Of a stretch of DNA of 64,000 nucleotides, positions 16,614-26,412 are shown one piece after another; position 1 is the stretch's first letter; the number at the start of each line of letters is the position of its first letter. Source of the DNA: Halovivax cerinus. Lineage in GTDB: Archaea; Halobacteriota; Halobacteria; Halobacteriales; Natrialbaceae. Where the stretch lies: contig NZ_CP101824.1 of assembly GCF_024498195.1 (NCBI RefSeq), positions 558,001-622,000 on the forward strand, read 5' to 3'. The position numbers and the translations under genes were made by a program. Under the pieces are notes generated by a model. The model had not been told where the DNA came from. It was given only the letters and a program-made list of their open reading frames with translations, and made no database searches.

Positions 16614-18557
16614 ATGAGCCATGATGACAAGAGCTTCTTCGAGTATACCGAGTTTGCATCTGACTCGGAATCTAAGGATCCGGAGGCTGTCATTCAAGAA
16701 CGCCAGAATCCAGAGATAGCACATGCACATATTTGTAAGATAGCAGGGACGATTAACTCAGGTCTTGATGCGGTGCCTAGAGACCAACAAGATACTGCAG
16801 AGGTGTACGCTGTTGTGGACCTTTTCCGAGCGACAATGCAGTATATCGAGGAGTTCGGTTCCTATCTGAGGTACCTAATCTTGGACAAGGCATCATTCAT
16901 CAACGAGATTATCCGCACTTCGAGCGGAGATATTCGGCCTCTCTTTGAGGCATTTATCGAGGACAAGTTCGACGAGTACCTCCAGGAGCATGATGTCGAT
17001 GATAATCCGGAAGTCGTCTTGAGTTCGGTTTTTGGCTACGAGGCTGTTCAGAAGGGGACTATCAGCTATTCTGAAGAGGAACTGGAGGATGCGCCGTCGG
17101 ATGTTAATCTAGAAGACGTAGTTCTTCGTGATACTGATGAGGGAGTTGTGCCTGAAGGAGCCGAGGTGAAGGAACTGGTCAGTGATTCAATTGAGAACGT
17201 CCGTAACAAGCTCAAAGATATAGCTTTGTTCTACCTGAACTTTAGGGAGGCGTATAACGCCGTTAAGCACGGAAACCGAGTTACAGTTGGTAACAACACC
17301 CAGTTCGAACTGGAGAACGATGAGATGCTGGATGATCGGATTATTTTGGATGAAGCGATCGTGGAATTTCTCTGTAAAAATTCAGATCCTGAAAGTGATG
17401 GTGAACCATATCTGTTGACGATTCCCCGTTCGATTCTAGAGGAGAAATCACTAGGTGTCGTGGAGAATGCGCATACGTTGTACACTCAGTCGTACGATGT
17501 AGCCACGCTGGAGGACGGTGACGAGATAAATCTCAGTTTTTGGAAGTCAAGAAGAAGTAGCGGTGAAAGCAGGAATGACTTGATCCAGATATCCAATCCT
17601 GATTCGCGGGTTATCTTACCGAGGAGTGTTGTTCCGAAGGTGATTGAAGATTTGAAGATGCCAAATGAGACGAAGATAGAATGGACGGGTGATTGGTCGC
17701 TTTCCGGCGATACTCTTGAGTTCGAAGTTCAATATGAGACGGAGCCTACACCAGAATACCCCATTCACGTCGAACTCGTCTGGGAGCAGACCGATCACGA
17801 TATCCATGAGTTCGGAGAAGGCCAATTCAACTTTAATGTGGATACTGACGATCTCAGTGTCAGGCAGTACTTGGAACTTCTTGAGATTAAGAAGAGGGAT
17901 GATATCCGAACGGTTGAGCTCGTATTCCCAGATGGTGATGAGACACACCAGCTACGGGTAGGAGATGATTTTGAGGGTATTGACGTTCCAGGGCCGTCAG
18001 ATCCTGAGTTCTTCGAGTTTGTGAAACGTATCGGGTTGGCATCGGATACCCGTATTCCTTATCCTGAGCATATTTCGGAGAATCACTGGGAAGTATACGA
18101 GGAATATGCCGATTGCGACTTGGATTCTGAGACGGCGGATGAGATCCTTTCAGTGTTGAAGGAGTGTGGTGAGGAGGTGATGCGGTCATATGTCGTTGCT
18201 GCTATCTGGGAGGGCGAGTCTTCAAGCGTAGATGTCGATGAGGATGAGGCTGCGCACGTAGAGGCGTTAGGGGTGCTTCCGGGGATATTAAGTGTGAGGG
18301 AGAATCAGGGTTCAGAAGAGTCAAACCGGTTTCCTGGAGAGGAGTATCGGACGTATCCAGCTAGGTCAGAGTACACTTCTGAGGAGTTGTTCGGTAAACT
18401 GAAAGAGGATTATGGAGGGACATTCGGTGAACTCCAAGAGTCGGACATAGATAGCGAAAAGGCAGAATCAGAGTTTAGTCACAGAATACGTTTTGGCGAG
18501 GAAACGCTTTGGGGGACTATCGATAAGCACATTATTGATATCTTTCCTGTGTCTTGA
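16614..18557 (+). CDS. Large acidic protein of unknown function
   Basis: A 647-residue protein with no family that I recognise. Residues 1-230 look helical (DLFRATMQYIEEFGSYLRYLIL; SIENVRNKLKDIALFYLNF) and end in NFREAYNAVKHGNRV; an AYNAVKHG stretch after a long helical bundle recalls HEPN-like and related domains, but the R-to-H spacing is longer than the usual HEPN motif, so I only note it. Residues 230-450 look beta-rich, and the C-terminal 200 residues are acidic and mixed. Codon use is lower-GC than the core genes on the right. It stands alone at the left end of the island, which suggests cargo, perhaps defence. Confidence 0.8.
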   Translation: MSHDDKSFFEYTEFASDSESKDPEAVIQERQNPEIAHAHICKIAGTINSGLDAVPRDQQDTAEVYAVVDLFRATMQYIEEFGSYLRYLILDKASFINEIIRTSSGDIRPLFEAFIEDKFDEYLQEHDVDDNPEVVLSSVFGYEAVQKGTISYSEEELEDAPSDVNLEDVVLRDTDEGVVPEGAEVKELVSDSIENVRNKLKDIALFYLNFREAYNAVKHGNRVTVGNNTQFELENDEMLDDRIILDEAIVEFLCKNSDPESDGEPYLLTIPRSILEEKSLGVVENAHTLYTQSYDVATLEDGDEINLSFWKSRRSSGESRNDLIQISNPDSRVILPRSVVPKVIEDLKMPNETKIEWTGDWSLSGDTLEFEVQYETEPTPEYPIHVELVWEQTDHDIHEFGEGQFNFNVDTDDLSVRQYLELLEIKKRDDIRTVELVFPDGDETHQLRVGDDFEGIDVPGPSDPEFFEFVKRIGLASDTRIPYPEHISENHWEVYEEYADCDLDSETADEILSVLKECGEEVMRSYVVAAIWEGESSSVDVDEDEAAHVEALGVLPGILSVRENQGSEESNRFPGEEYRTYPARSEYTSEELFGKLKEDYGGTFGELQESDIDSEKAESEFSHRIRFGEETLWGTIDKHIIDIFPVS

Positions 18558-18922
18558 CAGCCTTCGTAACCAGTTTGCTGTTCTCTAGAAGAGACCCCAA
18601 CATTGTTTGGATATTATTTCTACCAAAAATAAAATTTGTTTATTCCAGGATCCCCACCATGTGCAGCAGGCGACTTTTTACATATCTCGGACAAATCGGT
18701 AGCCACGAAAGCCACACCGATCAATCATTTGTAGTTTAAACCCCAATGTAAATTAGTGATTGTGAGAAGACAATACAATAATCAATAACTGAGGAAATCA
18801 TTCGAAAGTTACCTATTACCAGCCTCGCCACTTTCGAGATGTCCCCGCACGTGCTCGTAAATGCCCGCCAGTTCTGGCAATAACACATAAGTATAAACCA
18901 CAAGCACCATCAGGTAGAGCAT
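18558..18922. other. Gene-less spacer carrying the cassette promoter
   Basis: About 365 AT-rich bases. TATAAA at 18892-18897 lies 26-31 bases before ATG 18923, so transcription of the two-gene operon probably starts there with almost no leader. Nothing else stands out. Confidence 0.5.
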
Positions 18923-20203
18923 ATGACAGCATCTGGCCTAGCCAGCGAGTATGACCAGAAAATCTATTCAAGGCTGGAGAGACGCGGAAAGCAAATTCTT
19001 TACGATGCTCTGAGTCTCTTTGAGGACGGAAACTTTGACAAGTCGGATTACGAAATAGAAGGACTCCGACGTGCACTTTCCTCCAAGTACGCTGATCTCA
19101 CTCGTGAGTGGTTGGACATCTATGATCGGTTTGATGCTGAGAACGTCGGCATCGATACGGCAATTCGGTTCCTCGCGGAGGAGTACGGAGTCAACTTCGA
19201 TGAAGAGACTCCAGAATCCAAGTACCAACTCGCTCTTCGAGTTCTCAGAGAAGACCTATCGAGCGAGGTTGACCATATCGTGGTTGGTTCTCGAATCAAG
19301 AGGGTCTCCTCAACGAAGACCTATACATTCGATGGAGGCCTTTCCTTAGAAGGCGTTGAGGACGCTGTTTCAGAATTTCATCACCAGTGGAATTCTGACG
19401 ATCAGACCAAAGCAGTTCGAATCCGTATTGAGGAATCAGGGACTGATAGTGTCGTCCTCCACATCACAGTGGAGCGTGGTATACAACCCAGAAAGGTTCG
19501 TGTTTTCGAATTCCGCGAGAATGACGAAACCGATATTCCTGCGGAGCCTGAAGTAACTACGAAAACATACCGAGATGTCAAGTCGAGCCGTGTTTATATC
19601 GATGCGAAAGGACAGGACGCTACCATAGTTCTGACGAAAGGGAAGCAAGGCTGGAAGCAAATTCTGAACGCCCTCTTTAGCCATGTGTTCGACGTTGATG
19701 AATTTGTGAGTGAACTCTCTACTAAACAGGTGAAGGAAGCTGGTCAATTAGAAGAAGATGCCTCCGAAGTGATCCAAGAGTCCGACGATCCGATTGAACA
19801 GACCCGGAATTTGATACACCACCGCGCCGACCAAGCGAAAGAGCAAGTTCGTAACGCGGACTCGCTCCCATCGGACAAACAGGAATCGGTCATCCAGTGT
19901 TTAGAGACAATCGAGTATGACGGCTCACAGGTATTCGACGACGCTTCAGTGGCAGCTGAAGAATTCTCATTAGTCGGCCGTGAGGGGCTTGAAGCAATCT
20001 TCGACAGAGTTGATCAGATGCGCGACAGCTTTCTTGACATTCTTGCTACCGCTGACGACGAAAATGCCGCTCTGGTGCTCTCAATCTCCAACCGCAACGT
20101 AGCAGTTCAAAGTGGGGATTATCGGCCCACAGACAGCGCTCGGTTATCCGACGACGATCAGCTCGCGCTAAAATACTTCTTCAATGAGGAAGACGTGGTA
20201 TGA
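18923..20203 (+). CDS. Unknown protein, first gene of nuclease operon
   Basis: A 426-residue acidic protein of unknown family. Its ATG is 26 bases after a TATAAA, and its stop overlaps the next start by 4 bases (ATGA), so it is coupled to the FokI-like nuclease gene. Residues 1-95 look helical (KQILYDALSLFEDGNFDKSDYEIEGLRRAL), 95-230 look beta-rich (VVLHITVERGIQPRKVRVFEF) and 250-385 helical with coiled-coil character (IEQTRNLIHHRADQAKEQV). No catalytic or nucleotide-binding motif is evident. A sensor or adaptor for the nuclease would fit, by inference only. Confidence 0.8.
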   Translation: MTASGLASEYDQKIYSRLERRGKQILYDALSLFEDGNFDKSDYEIEGLRRALSSKYADLTREWLDIYDRFDAENVGIDTAIRFLAEEYGVNFDEETPESKYQLALRVLREDLSSEVDHIVVGSRIKRVSSTKTYTFDGGLSLEGVEDAVSEFHHQWNSDDQTKAVRIRIEESGTDSVVLHITVERGIQPRKVRVFEFRENDETDIPAEPEVTTKTYRDVKSSRVYIDAKGQDATIVLTKGKQGWKQILNALFSHVFDVDEFVSELSTKQVKEAGQLEEDASEVIQESDDPIEQTRNLIHHRADQAKEQVRNADSLPSDKQESVIQCLETIEYDGSQVFDDASVAAEEFSLVGREGLEAIFDRVDQMRDSFLDILATADDENAALVLSISNRNVAVQSGDYRPTDSARLSDDDQLALKYFFNEEDVV

Positions 20204-21702
20204 GTGACCATATCTTGGATAAAGTAGCTGAGGCTATCAGTTTGCGACTTCGAGAGGGAGAATTGTCTGAAGGATCAGTTCCATCCTCGCTTACCGGGAC
20301 TGACTTTGTGAATGCTGAGTTGAAATCTCCTCAGCGGTGCCCCCAGTGTAGCGGGCAATTACAGAGGAAAGAAAAGGACGAGTCGGAACAGGTTTTCAGA
20401 ACACAGTGTACCGGTCGGTATGGCGAAGCACATGAGGAAACAGTCTCATTTGAGGAGTGGCGGTTCTTCGATTTGCGATGGGAATTGGTGATGCAGAGGG
20501 TTGCCAAGGGGATAGACCGCTCCTTGGAGATGGTCGAACCCCAAAGTCTCCCAAGTTCAGTACACGGAGTAACAGAGGATGGGCTTCGGATATCGATAAT
20601 AGGAGGGCGGAACCCGAAGCGGGAAGCGACAAAGGTGTATATACACGCACTTCGAGAAAATCAACCTACGCTACTTCTCGTCCCTGAAGAGGAGATTGAT
20701 TCCTACCTTGAAATGCAATCGCTGTTCACGACTGGTAGTTTGGTATATACTGTACCTCTGTCGATGTTGGGAGAAGATTCAGAGTATCTTGAAGGCCCGG
20801 TTGAGGCCATGGAACAGATTCAGGGTCTTGAGAAAGAACTCGCGCGAAATTTAGACGAAGAATCTCACAAGGTCGTCGGTCGGATTCATTCGAACCCACG
20901 GTACATGCTTACAGAACTGAATCACATGCGACTCCTTCGAACAAACAAAGAACTCCCTCAGAGTTCGGGTACTCGACTAGAAGAGGTCGGATATGCGGCA
21001 CTCTCTACTCTGACACCGACGTATCCAGATGCTGGTGGCGAGGATGATCGTGGTGACGAACTCCCCGACTTAGTTTTCAAAATTACAGATGTTGCCCCTG
21101 ATCCTGACGACAAGTATGCAACTGTGGGCGGCGTCGTCGATACAAAATCCGGGGATGATGCTGAATTTGGGAGCGAAGAAACAGAGGGAAAACATACCGA
21201 GTATTTGAGCCGCGGGAGGAGGCATCTAGACGTAGAGTATATATCTCACGTCTTCATCGTAAACGAGATTGACGGAAAGAAAGACATTGAGTTCTTCGAC
21301 AAGATGGACGAGTATTACAAGGCGAACGAGAACCTCGTGATCTGGTATGTCGTTGCGCTTGCGATGCTACTTGAAATGGCATTAACAGCCAACCTCCGGA
21401 ACGAGTTGCAACTCATTGGTGGCGACTTCCAGAAGGTATTCTATCCCTTCTTTGTCACCGATGCGTTCAAACAAACGAGTGTCAACGGAATTACGCGGGA
21501 GGTCGGACAACAAACAGAGGACGGCCCTGGAAAGGTTCAGAAAGCGTACAACGAAGCGTATAAGGAACGTCCAAAATTGCACGTCATAACCACCGATGTC
21601 GTGGAGGAACGGATACGGACTTTTGCAGAATCGCAGGGTGAGGTAGAAAATAACCTTGCAGAGTACTTCCGTGAACCATCTCTCCTCTATGAGGGGTACT
21701 GA
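20200..21702 (+). CDS. FokI-like PD-(D/E)XK nuclease with N-terminal Cys cluster
   Basis: A 500-residue protein. C47-P-Q-C50 and C70 in the N-terminal 80 residues suggest a zinc ribbon. Residues 286-340 read ELPDLVFKI...GGVVDTKSGDD, matching the FokI cleavage-domain pattern PD...VIVDTK with P289-D290 and D314-T315-K316 as likely catalytic residues; the following EYLSRGRR...ISHVFIVNE also parallels FokI (QRYVEEN...FKFLFVSG). The similarity is read by eye. The middle (about 90-250) probably recognises DNA or a partner. It is coupled to the 426-residue gene by a 4-base overlap and converges with a Ski2-like helicase 100 bp away. Confidence 0.8.
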   Translation: MSDHILDKVAEAISLRLREGELSEGSVPSSLTGTDFVNAELKSPQRCPQCSGQLQRKEKDESEQVFRTQCTGRYGEAHEETVSFEEWRFFDLRWELVMQRVAKGIDRSLEMVEPQSLPSSVHGVTEDGLRISIIGGRNPKREATKVYIHALRENQPTLLLVPEEEIDSYLEMQSLFTTGSLVYTVPLSMLGEDSEYLEGPVEAMEQIQGLEKELARNLDEESHKVVGRIHSNPRYMLTELNHMRLLRTNKELPQSSGTRLEEVGYAALSTLTPTYPDAGGEDDRGDELPDLVFKITDVAPDPDDKYATVGGVVDTKSGDDAEFGSEETEGKHTEYLSRGRRHLDVEYISHVFIVNEIDGKKDIEFFDKMDEYYKANENLVIWYVVALAMLLEMALTANLRNELQLIGGDFQKVFYPFFVTDAFKQTSVNGITREVGQQTEDGPGKVQKAYNEAYKERPKLHVITTDVVEERIRTFAESQGEVENNLAEYFREPSLLYEGY

Positions 21703-21803
21703 TCTTCTCCGCATTTCTCTACCGAAGCTATTACAACTGCTACAAGATCTCGGGTGTCACTCACGGAAGTCGATGTTCCTAGAGATTCACCAGAGCCGTC
21801 TAT

Positions 21804-24152
21804 TCAGAAATCATCGAGAGTTGTCGGTTGCATATCCGACGTCGTGGTTCCCTCATCAGACTCGGTGGATGACTCGCGCTCAGTCTCGTGGTACTGGATT
21901 AGTTCATCTGCGCCACGGCGTTCACGCGCAGACTCAGAAAACGGTACCTCCACCATTTCGTTATCGGTCGGGTCCCACTCCATAACACTCTCAAGGATAT
22001 TCTCACTAATCGTACTACCAATTCGGTGTGCCGACTTCACCGAGTCTTTGAACTGGACTTCATCGCTATTTGCTAGGAGTTTAGATAGACGTTCAATGAC
22101 AAAGTGTTCCCGTCCTGGATCCCAGTCTGTCCCGGCTCCCATCCGGTTCAACTGTTCCTCAAGGTTATTGTACAAGACTCGGGCAAACCGATCCACGTTC
22201 CGTACCAGATACATATCTGGCCCGGGAACTCCTGCATCAATCTGGTCGGCAAACATATCTAACCACTCCGGTTCAGTTGGCATCTCGAACGGTTCATATA
22301 GTAATTGAAGGCTCTCAATGGCGGTGCTTAGATTCGATGCGGTACTCGTCAGCCCAGATAGATCATCGGCCCCCAGGAGATCTTCTATATCCGTGACTGA
22401 GGCACCTGCACACCAGAACCAACAAATCATTGCAGATGTCATCCCCTCACTCTCGGTTAGATCGTGTAACTCCATCTTTGCGTTCAACGGCCCGTCACCG
22501 TCGATCCAGAAGCCTTCGTCACAATGGTAGTATTCTTCGGCGAGTCGAGCGACCAGCCTCTCCGGGGTGAGATCGTCTCCCTGTTCCTTCAGCCACTCCG
22601 TTAATTCGAGGACGGTTCGGACACTATCGTCAAACCAATTGCTGTGTTCATACTCGACGAGAGCAGTTCCGAGATCGGTTGCCGAATATCGCGTCTCATC
22701 ACTTTGTGGCTGTCCGATTGGCTTCTGGACCAATCCATGGTTGGACAGCCACGTCAACGTCTTCTCGACTTCGTCAACAATTCCTTTGCTGGGTTGCACA
22801 CCGTAGTCTTCACGAACATGTTGAGGCACTTGTTCAACGCTCTCAGACCAGAACAGCGTTGATTGTATGAAATCTAGAACCTCCAGATCGGTATCCCAGC
22901 CATAGTTCACGAGTTCCAAGACCAGCCAGCGCAGCGCTATTTGGCCGGACAAATGCGATTCCACATCTTCTAAGTCCTTCTGTTCAACGCGCGTATCGAA
23001 TTGGAATTTTTCCGTGGCATCGGCATCGTCGTACATGAGGAAGGCGTAGGCTTGGTCGTAGACATCAGCATCCCGTCCAGCACGCCCAATCCACTGCACA
23101 TATTCGTAGACGCCAATGAATTGCCGAAAGCCATCCCAGCGTTTCAGGTCTGCAACGATTACTGATTGAACGGGGGAGTCGAATCCGTAACTTAGCGTAG
23201 TCGTGCAGAACACGCATTTGATGATGCCTTTCTCCGTATATTCCTCGATAAGGTCCTTCAGGCCGCTCTCCATCTGCGCATGATGATATGCAATTCCGTT
23301 CCTGAGCAATCTGATGAGTTTGCGATGGGTATCCGTCAGTTCGGTCGTAACAGCTTCTTCGACCATTTCATGGAAGTCCACATCAGCCTCCGTTTCGAAC
23401 GAGGTTTCGTCCGCTAGCCCCCGAGCTCTGGCTTCAGCGTTACTTGTGGTATCGTTAAACACCAGGAACGGTCCTTTCTCCCGATTGGACCGAATTATTC
23501 CAGCAATTTGTTTCGCGTAGTTGTTGCCGTTTTTCTCGACAGGTTGCTCCAAGATTGGGACCGCCCTTTCCTCACTGCTAATCGTGAGATCGGCATCAAG
23601 CCATCGAGCGATAGTATGCGGGTTGCCGACAGTCGCGGAGATTCCCAGAATTTCCATTTCTTGATCGAGAGCTGCACTGATGCCTTTCTCGATATTGGGT
23701 CCGCGGTGAGAGCTGTAGATTTCGTGGAAGTCGTCCAGAATAACTGTATCGAACCGTTCAGCGTAGCCCCGAATAACGGCCTCGAAGAACGATTCGAACG
23801 TGGCCACGATAACATCAGCCTCTGGGTACCCGCGTCCCTGGTTTACGGTGACGCTCTTTGGTGCCCACGCAGAAACCGTCGTATGTTTCTCTCCGACCAG
23901 GGCGACAGATGGAACCAAATAAGCGACCTTGTTACCGTGTTGGAGAGCTTTTTTCGTGACTGCTTCAGCAACAAATGTCTTTCCGTTACCAGTCTCCGCG
24001 ATTAGGAGGTGATTGCCTTCATCGAGAACTCCGTCCTCAAATGCTTCGTATTGCGTAACAGTGAGGTCCGTAAACTCCGGAGGCTTTTGGTCTAGGAGGT
24101 CTTCGATAAGGGCCTGATCACTTTCGGGGATGCTATCCGGGACTGACGGCAT
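21804..24152 (-). CDS. Ski2/Hel308-like DEXH helicase
   Basis: A 782-residue superfamily 2 helicase. Motifs in order: Q-like TVTQYEAFEDG (about 31-41), Walker A AETGNGKT (52-59), VAYLVPSVAL (Ia), DVIVATFESF, DDFH (140-143) as motif II, SAT (172-174), FLVFNDTT (IV), CVFCTTTLSYGFDSPV (V) and QWIGRAGRD (353-361) as motif VI. The DDFH variant and QWIGRAGR box match Ski2-like enzymes (Hel308, HamB-like). The C-terminal half holds winged-helix and helical parts. The last 40 residues are acidic and end in DDF. It points at the FokI-like operon, with 100 bp between stops, and probably serves the same system. Confidence 0.93.
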   Translation of the reverse strand: MPSVPDSIPESDQALIEDLLDQKPPEFTDLTVTQYEAFEDGVLDEGNHLLIAETGNGKTFVAEAVTKKALQHGNKVAYLVPSVALVGEKHTTVSAWAPKSVTVNQGRGYPEADVIVATFESFFEAVIRGYAERFDTVILDDFHEIYSSHRGPNIEKGISAALDQEMEILGISATVGNPHTIARWLDADLTISSEERAVPILEQPVEKNGNNYAKQIAGIIRSNREKGPFLVFNDTTSNAEARARGLADETSFETEADVDFHEMVEEAVTTELTDTHRKLIRLLRNGIAYHHAQMESGLKDLIEEYTEKGIIKCVFCTTTLSYGFDSPVQSVIVADLKRWDGFRQFIGVYEYVQWIGRAGRDADVYDQAYAFLMYDDADATEKFQFDTRVEQKDLEDVESHLSGQIALRWLVLELVNYGWDTDLEVLDFIQSTLFWSESVEQVPQHVREDYGVQPSKGIVDEVEKTLTWLSNHGLVQKPIGQPQSDETRYSATDLGTALVEYEHSNWFDDSVRTVLELTEWLKEQGDDLTPERLVARLAEEYYHCDEGFWIDGDGPLNAKMELHDLTESEGMTSAMICWFWCAGASVTDIEDLLGADDLSGLTSTASNLSTAIESLQLLYEPFEMPTEPEWLDMFADQIDAGVPGPDMYLVRNVDRFARVLYNNLEEQLNRMGAGTDWDPGREHFVIERLSKLLANSDEVQFKDSVKSAHRIGSTISENILESVMEWDPTDNEMVEVPFSESARERRGADELIQYHETERESSTESDEGTTTSDMQPTTLDDF

Positions 24153-24547
24153 TACTCAATACTTGTAACTCATCCACATTAACAGTTGAGTTGCCATCTA
24201 ATTGACCCGAGGGGATTTTGGCTGCGTAGATCAATGGATCGAAAGGACCCTCGTTAAAAGCCAGAAGGGGTTGATTAGTCGAATTGGTCTCCTCTGATAG
24301 GATAATATCCGCATCCTAGTTCCTCCTGTACCTCCTGAGTCCATCCGGTTTTTACGGTAAGTATTGATCTTATTTATAGGGCCGTTCGATCGCCGCGACC
24401 TTTCCGAAGGTTTCTTTGATGGCATACATAGATACAATACGGTTTATTTTCCAATCCCTCTAATTGCAATATTTAGCACGAGATGTGGACTGATCTGGCC
24501 GATCTGCCACGTCATTTATACCAAACGCCGTGAATTCTCAGCTACGA
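24153..24547. other. Divergent spacer with a promoter for the split gene
   Basis: About 395 AT-rich bases between the helicase start and the next plus-strand gene. TTTATA at 24515-24520 lies 28-33 bases before ATG 24548, a good leaderless promoter for the gene broken by the insertion sequence. I see no other gene. Confidence 0.5.
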
Positions 24548-24694
24548 ATGCCAGAGAATGGCTTGCTCACAAAGGCAGACCACCAGTGGCTGGAAGGGGA
24601 AGAGAAAAACAAATCCAAGAGGAAACTAGAGTGTCAGAGACGGCTAGCATTAGCGCTCCAAGATCTACGCAAAATTTCGGAAATAGATGAAGAG

Positions 24695-25673
24695 GGCCTT
24701 GTTTAGACGGCTGAAATCAGCCAGTAGCAGCGTCAAGCGCTAGTTCGACGTTTCTGACGGCACATTTCAGGACGAGTTCGCGGAACTGGCCGAACCAGGT
24801 TCGAGCTCGCACGATCTCACCGTATTTTCGCCGGAGCGCGAAAAACGTCGCTTCGATATTCGATCGTTGATGGTACGTCGTATCGTCGAGCAAGACATTG
24901 TTTGCGATGCCGTGCCAACCGAATTCTCGGTACTTTATCACCGGTGTAACGCCCTCAGATCGCAATTTATGACGAAGTAGTTCCCAGTCGTAACCTTTGT
25001 CCGCGGTCAGTATCGTCAGTTTCTCTAGGTTCCGCGTGAGCAGTTGCCACGCGATCTGAGAGTCGTGAGGTTGTTTCATCGAGCAATGAATGTCGAGAAT
25101 CACCCCAGTTTCGCAGTCGATCAACGCCGTCGTTTTCACCGCTCTAAAGGTGTAATTCGTCCGTTTGGCGTAGTGCTGACTCGCCGCGATGCGATCCATT
25201 CCGGTTGCGTCGATCGCCTGAATGTCGCCGGTGTCGTGCAACTGCGCCGACAGGCGGAGAAAGTCGCGCCAGATCGGCATTTTCAGCGGCTGCATGCGCG
25301 CACAGACGGTGGTAAAATCGGGCAACTCAGCCGGTTCTAAATCGAGAATTCGACCGATTCGAGGCATTTCTGCAAGGACGTCGAGCAGCCGTCGATACGG
25401 CAAATCGAGGTAGGTTTTGAGACCGTGAATTGTCACGATTACCCAGTCGGCATAGCCGCCCTCACCCGGTTGAAACGCCGGTCTTGGCGCTCCAGCGACG
25501 GCTTTTTGTGAGAGCGACACAACCTGCTTCGTGAAGCGGGCAATCTTCGTAGGCACAACCGAAGCTACCCGCTTCATTTCCTAGTACATTCGACAAGTAG
25601 CAGCGTTTGCTAGGACCCTAGAACTTACTAGTGAAGCGCGCTCCGTGCTGGTGACGAGCATCTAAACAAGGCC
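24695..25673 (-). mobile_element. IS5-type insertion sequence, complete
   Basis: A 979-bp element with perfect 13-bp terminal inverted repeats (GGCCTTGTTTAGA at 24695-24707; TCTAAACAAGGCC at 25661-25673). It is flanked by a 9-bp direct repeat, GATGAAGAG, at 24686-24694 and 25674-25682, the mark of a transposition event. One full-length DDE transposase gene lies inside. Intact ends, intact gene and identical target repeats suggest a recent insertion. The exact ISH name would need a database. Confidence 0.93.
24717..25577 (-). CDS. IS5-family DDE transposase
   Basis: A 286-residue transposase starting at ATG 25577 (MKRVASVVPTKIARFTKQV). Catalytic residues read D123 (AIDATGMDRI), D193 (LTADKGYDWE) and E241 (QRSNIEATFFALRRKYGE), the DDE set of IS5-like haloarchaeal elements. 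It fills the insertion sequence almost end to end (22 bp from the left terminus, 96 bp from the right). No frameshift or stop is present, so it may be active. Confidence 0.95.
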   Translation of the reverse strand: MKRVASVVPTKIARFTKQVVSLSQKAVAGAPRPAFQPGEGGYADWVIVTIHGLKTYLDLPYRRLLDVLAEMPRIGRILDLEPAELPDFTTVCARMQPLKMPIWRDFLRLSAQLHDTGDIQAIDATGMDRIAASQHYAKRTNYTFRAVKTTALIDCETGVILDIHCSMKQPHDSQIAWQLLTRNLEKLTILTADKGYDWELLRHKLRSEGVTPVIKYREFGWHGIANNVLLDDTTYHQRSNIEATFFALRRKYGEIVRARTWFGQFRELVLKCAVRNVELALDAATG

Positions 25674-26412
25674 GATGAAGAGAGGATTGGGAATCTTGAT
25701 GGGTTCGCTGAGCTATTCGAATTAGTCGAGCATGACGAATTCGGTGGAGAAGAAATCAGTCGAGAAGTCGCTGCGACGCACCTCATAGCAATCGCATATC
25801 AGTTAACGAATGCAGCTATCGACTACGAAGGAATATCACGGAAGTCAGAGCTGAGTACCGACGGAACGATTGGAAAAATCCAACCCCTAGAAGATCTGTT
25901 GGGGTTTCGGCGCGCTCTAACTCGGGGAATAAAGATGGGACGAACAAACCTAGAAGCAAAAGACGAAGAGAAATACCTCAACGACCAGATACCGGGCAGA
26001 GTAATCGTTGATACGAACACAAGATTATACGAACCGCCGACAAAAGGAGATTTGACTGGATTCGGCACCGAAGATTTTCGCAAAGGGAACCAACAGCGAC
26101 AAGGTGCGACCAATATAGCAGATGATGAAATTGTCGATCCTGCCGAAATCCGGGCGGAGATGGCCGTTCAGATCGATCTTGCCGTGAGCAGAGAAATTGG
26201 CCGATGGCAATCATCCGTTGATATGAAGGAGATGGATCGAACACTTGGATAACTACGATCGGAGAAGTTACTGCTGAAACGGATTTCAGAATTTCACGGT
26301 TCAGTTTTTAAGGACGGTGTAGATGGCCACGAGCAGAGCAAAATATCGTGGTCAAAATGGCAATGACAGCGATTGTGACGCCGCTCTACTATACTAAGTG
26401 GGTCGAACCACG

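Larger units (their letters stand above)
24548..26252 (+). pseudogene. 238-codon gene split by an insertion sequence
   Basis: ATG 24548 starts MPENGLLTKADHQWLEGEEK and the frame runs to the target repeat GATGAAGAG at 24694. After the insertion it resumes from the second repeat copy (25674) in the same frame as ERIGNLDGFAELFELVEHDE and ends at TAA 26252. Removing the element and one 9-bp repeat gives 49 + 189 codons. The start (LLTKADHQWLEGE...KRKLECQRRLALALQDL) resembles an N-terminal motif frequent in haloarchaeal proteins that I cannot name. The C-terminal half could not be assigned. The gene is inactive unless the element excises precisely. Confidence 0.8.

Noticed and set aside
18923-24152. 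Calling the cassette Hachiman outright
   Set aside because: The helicase fits, but the nuclease has a FokI-like motif and extra domains, the genes are convergent, and a third unknown gene is present; the name cannot be supported without a search.
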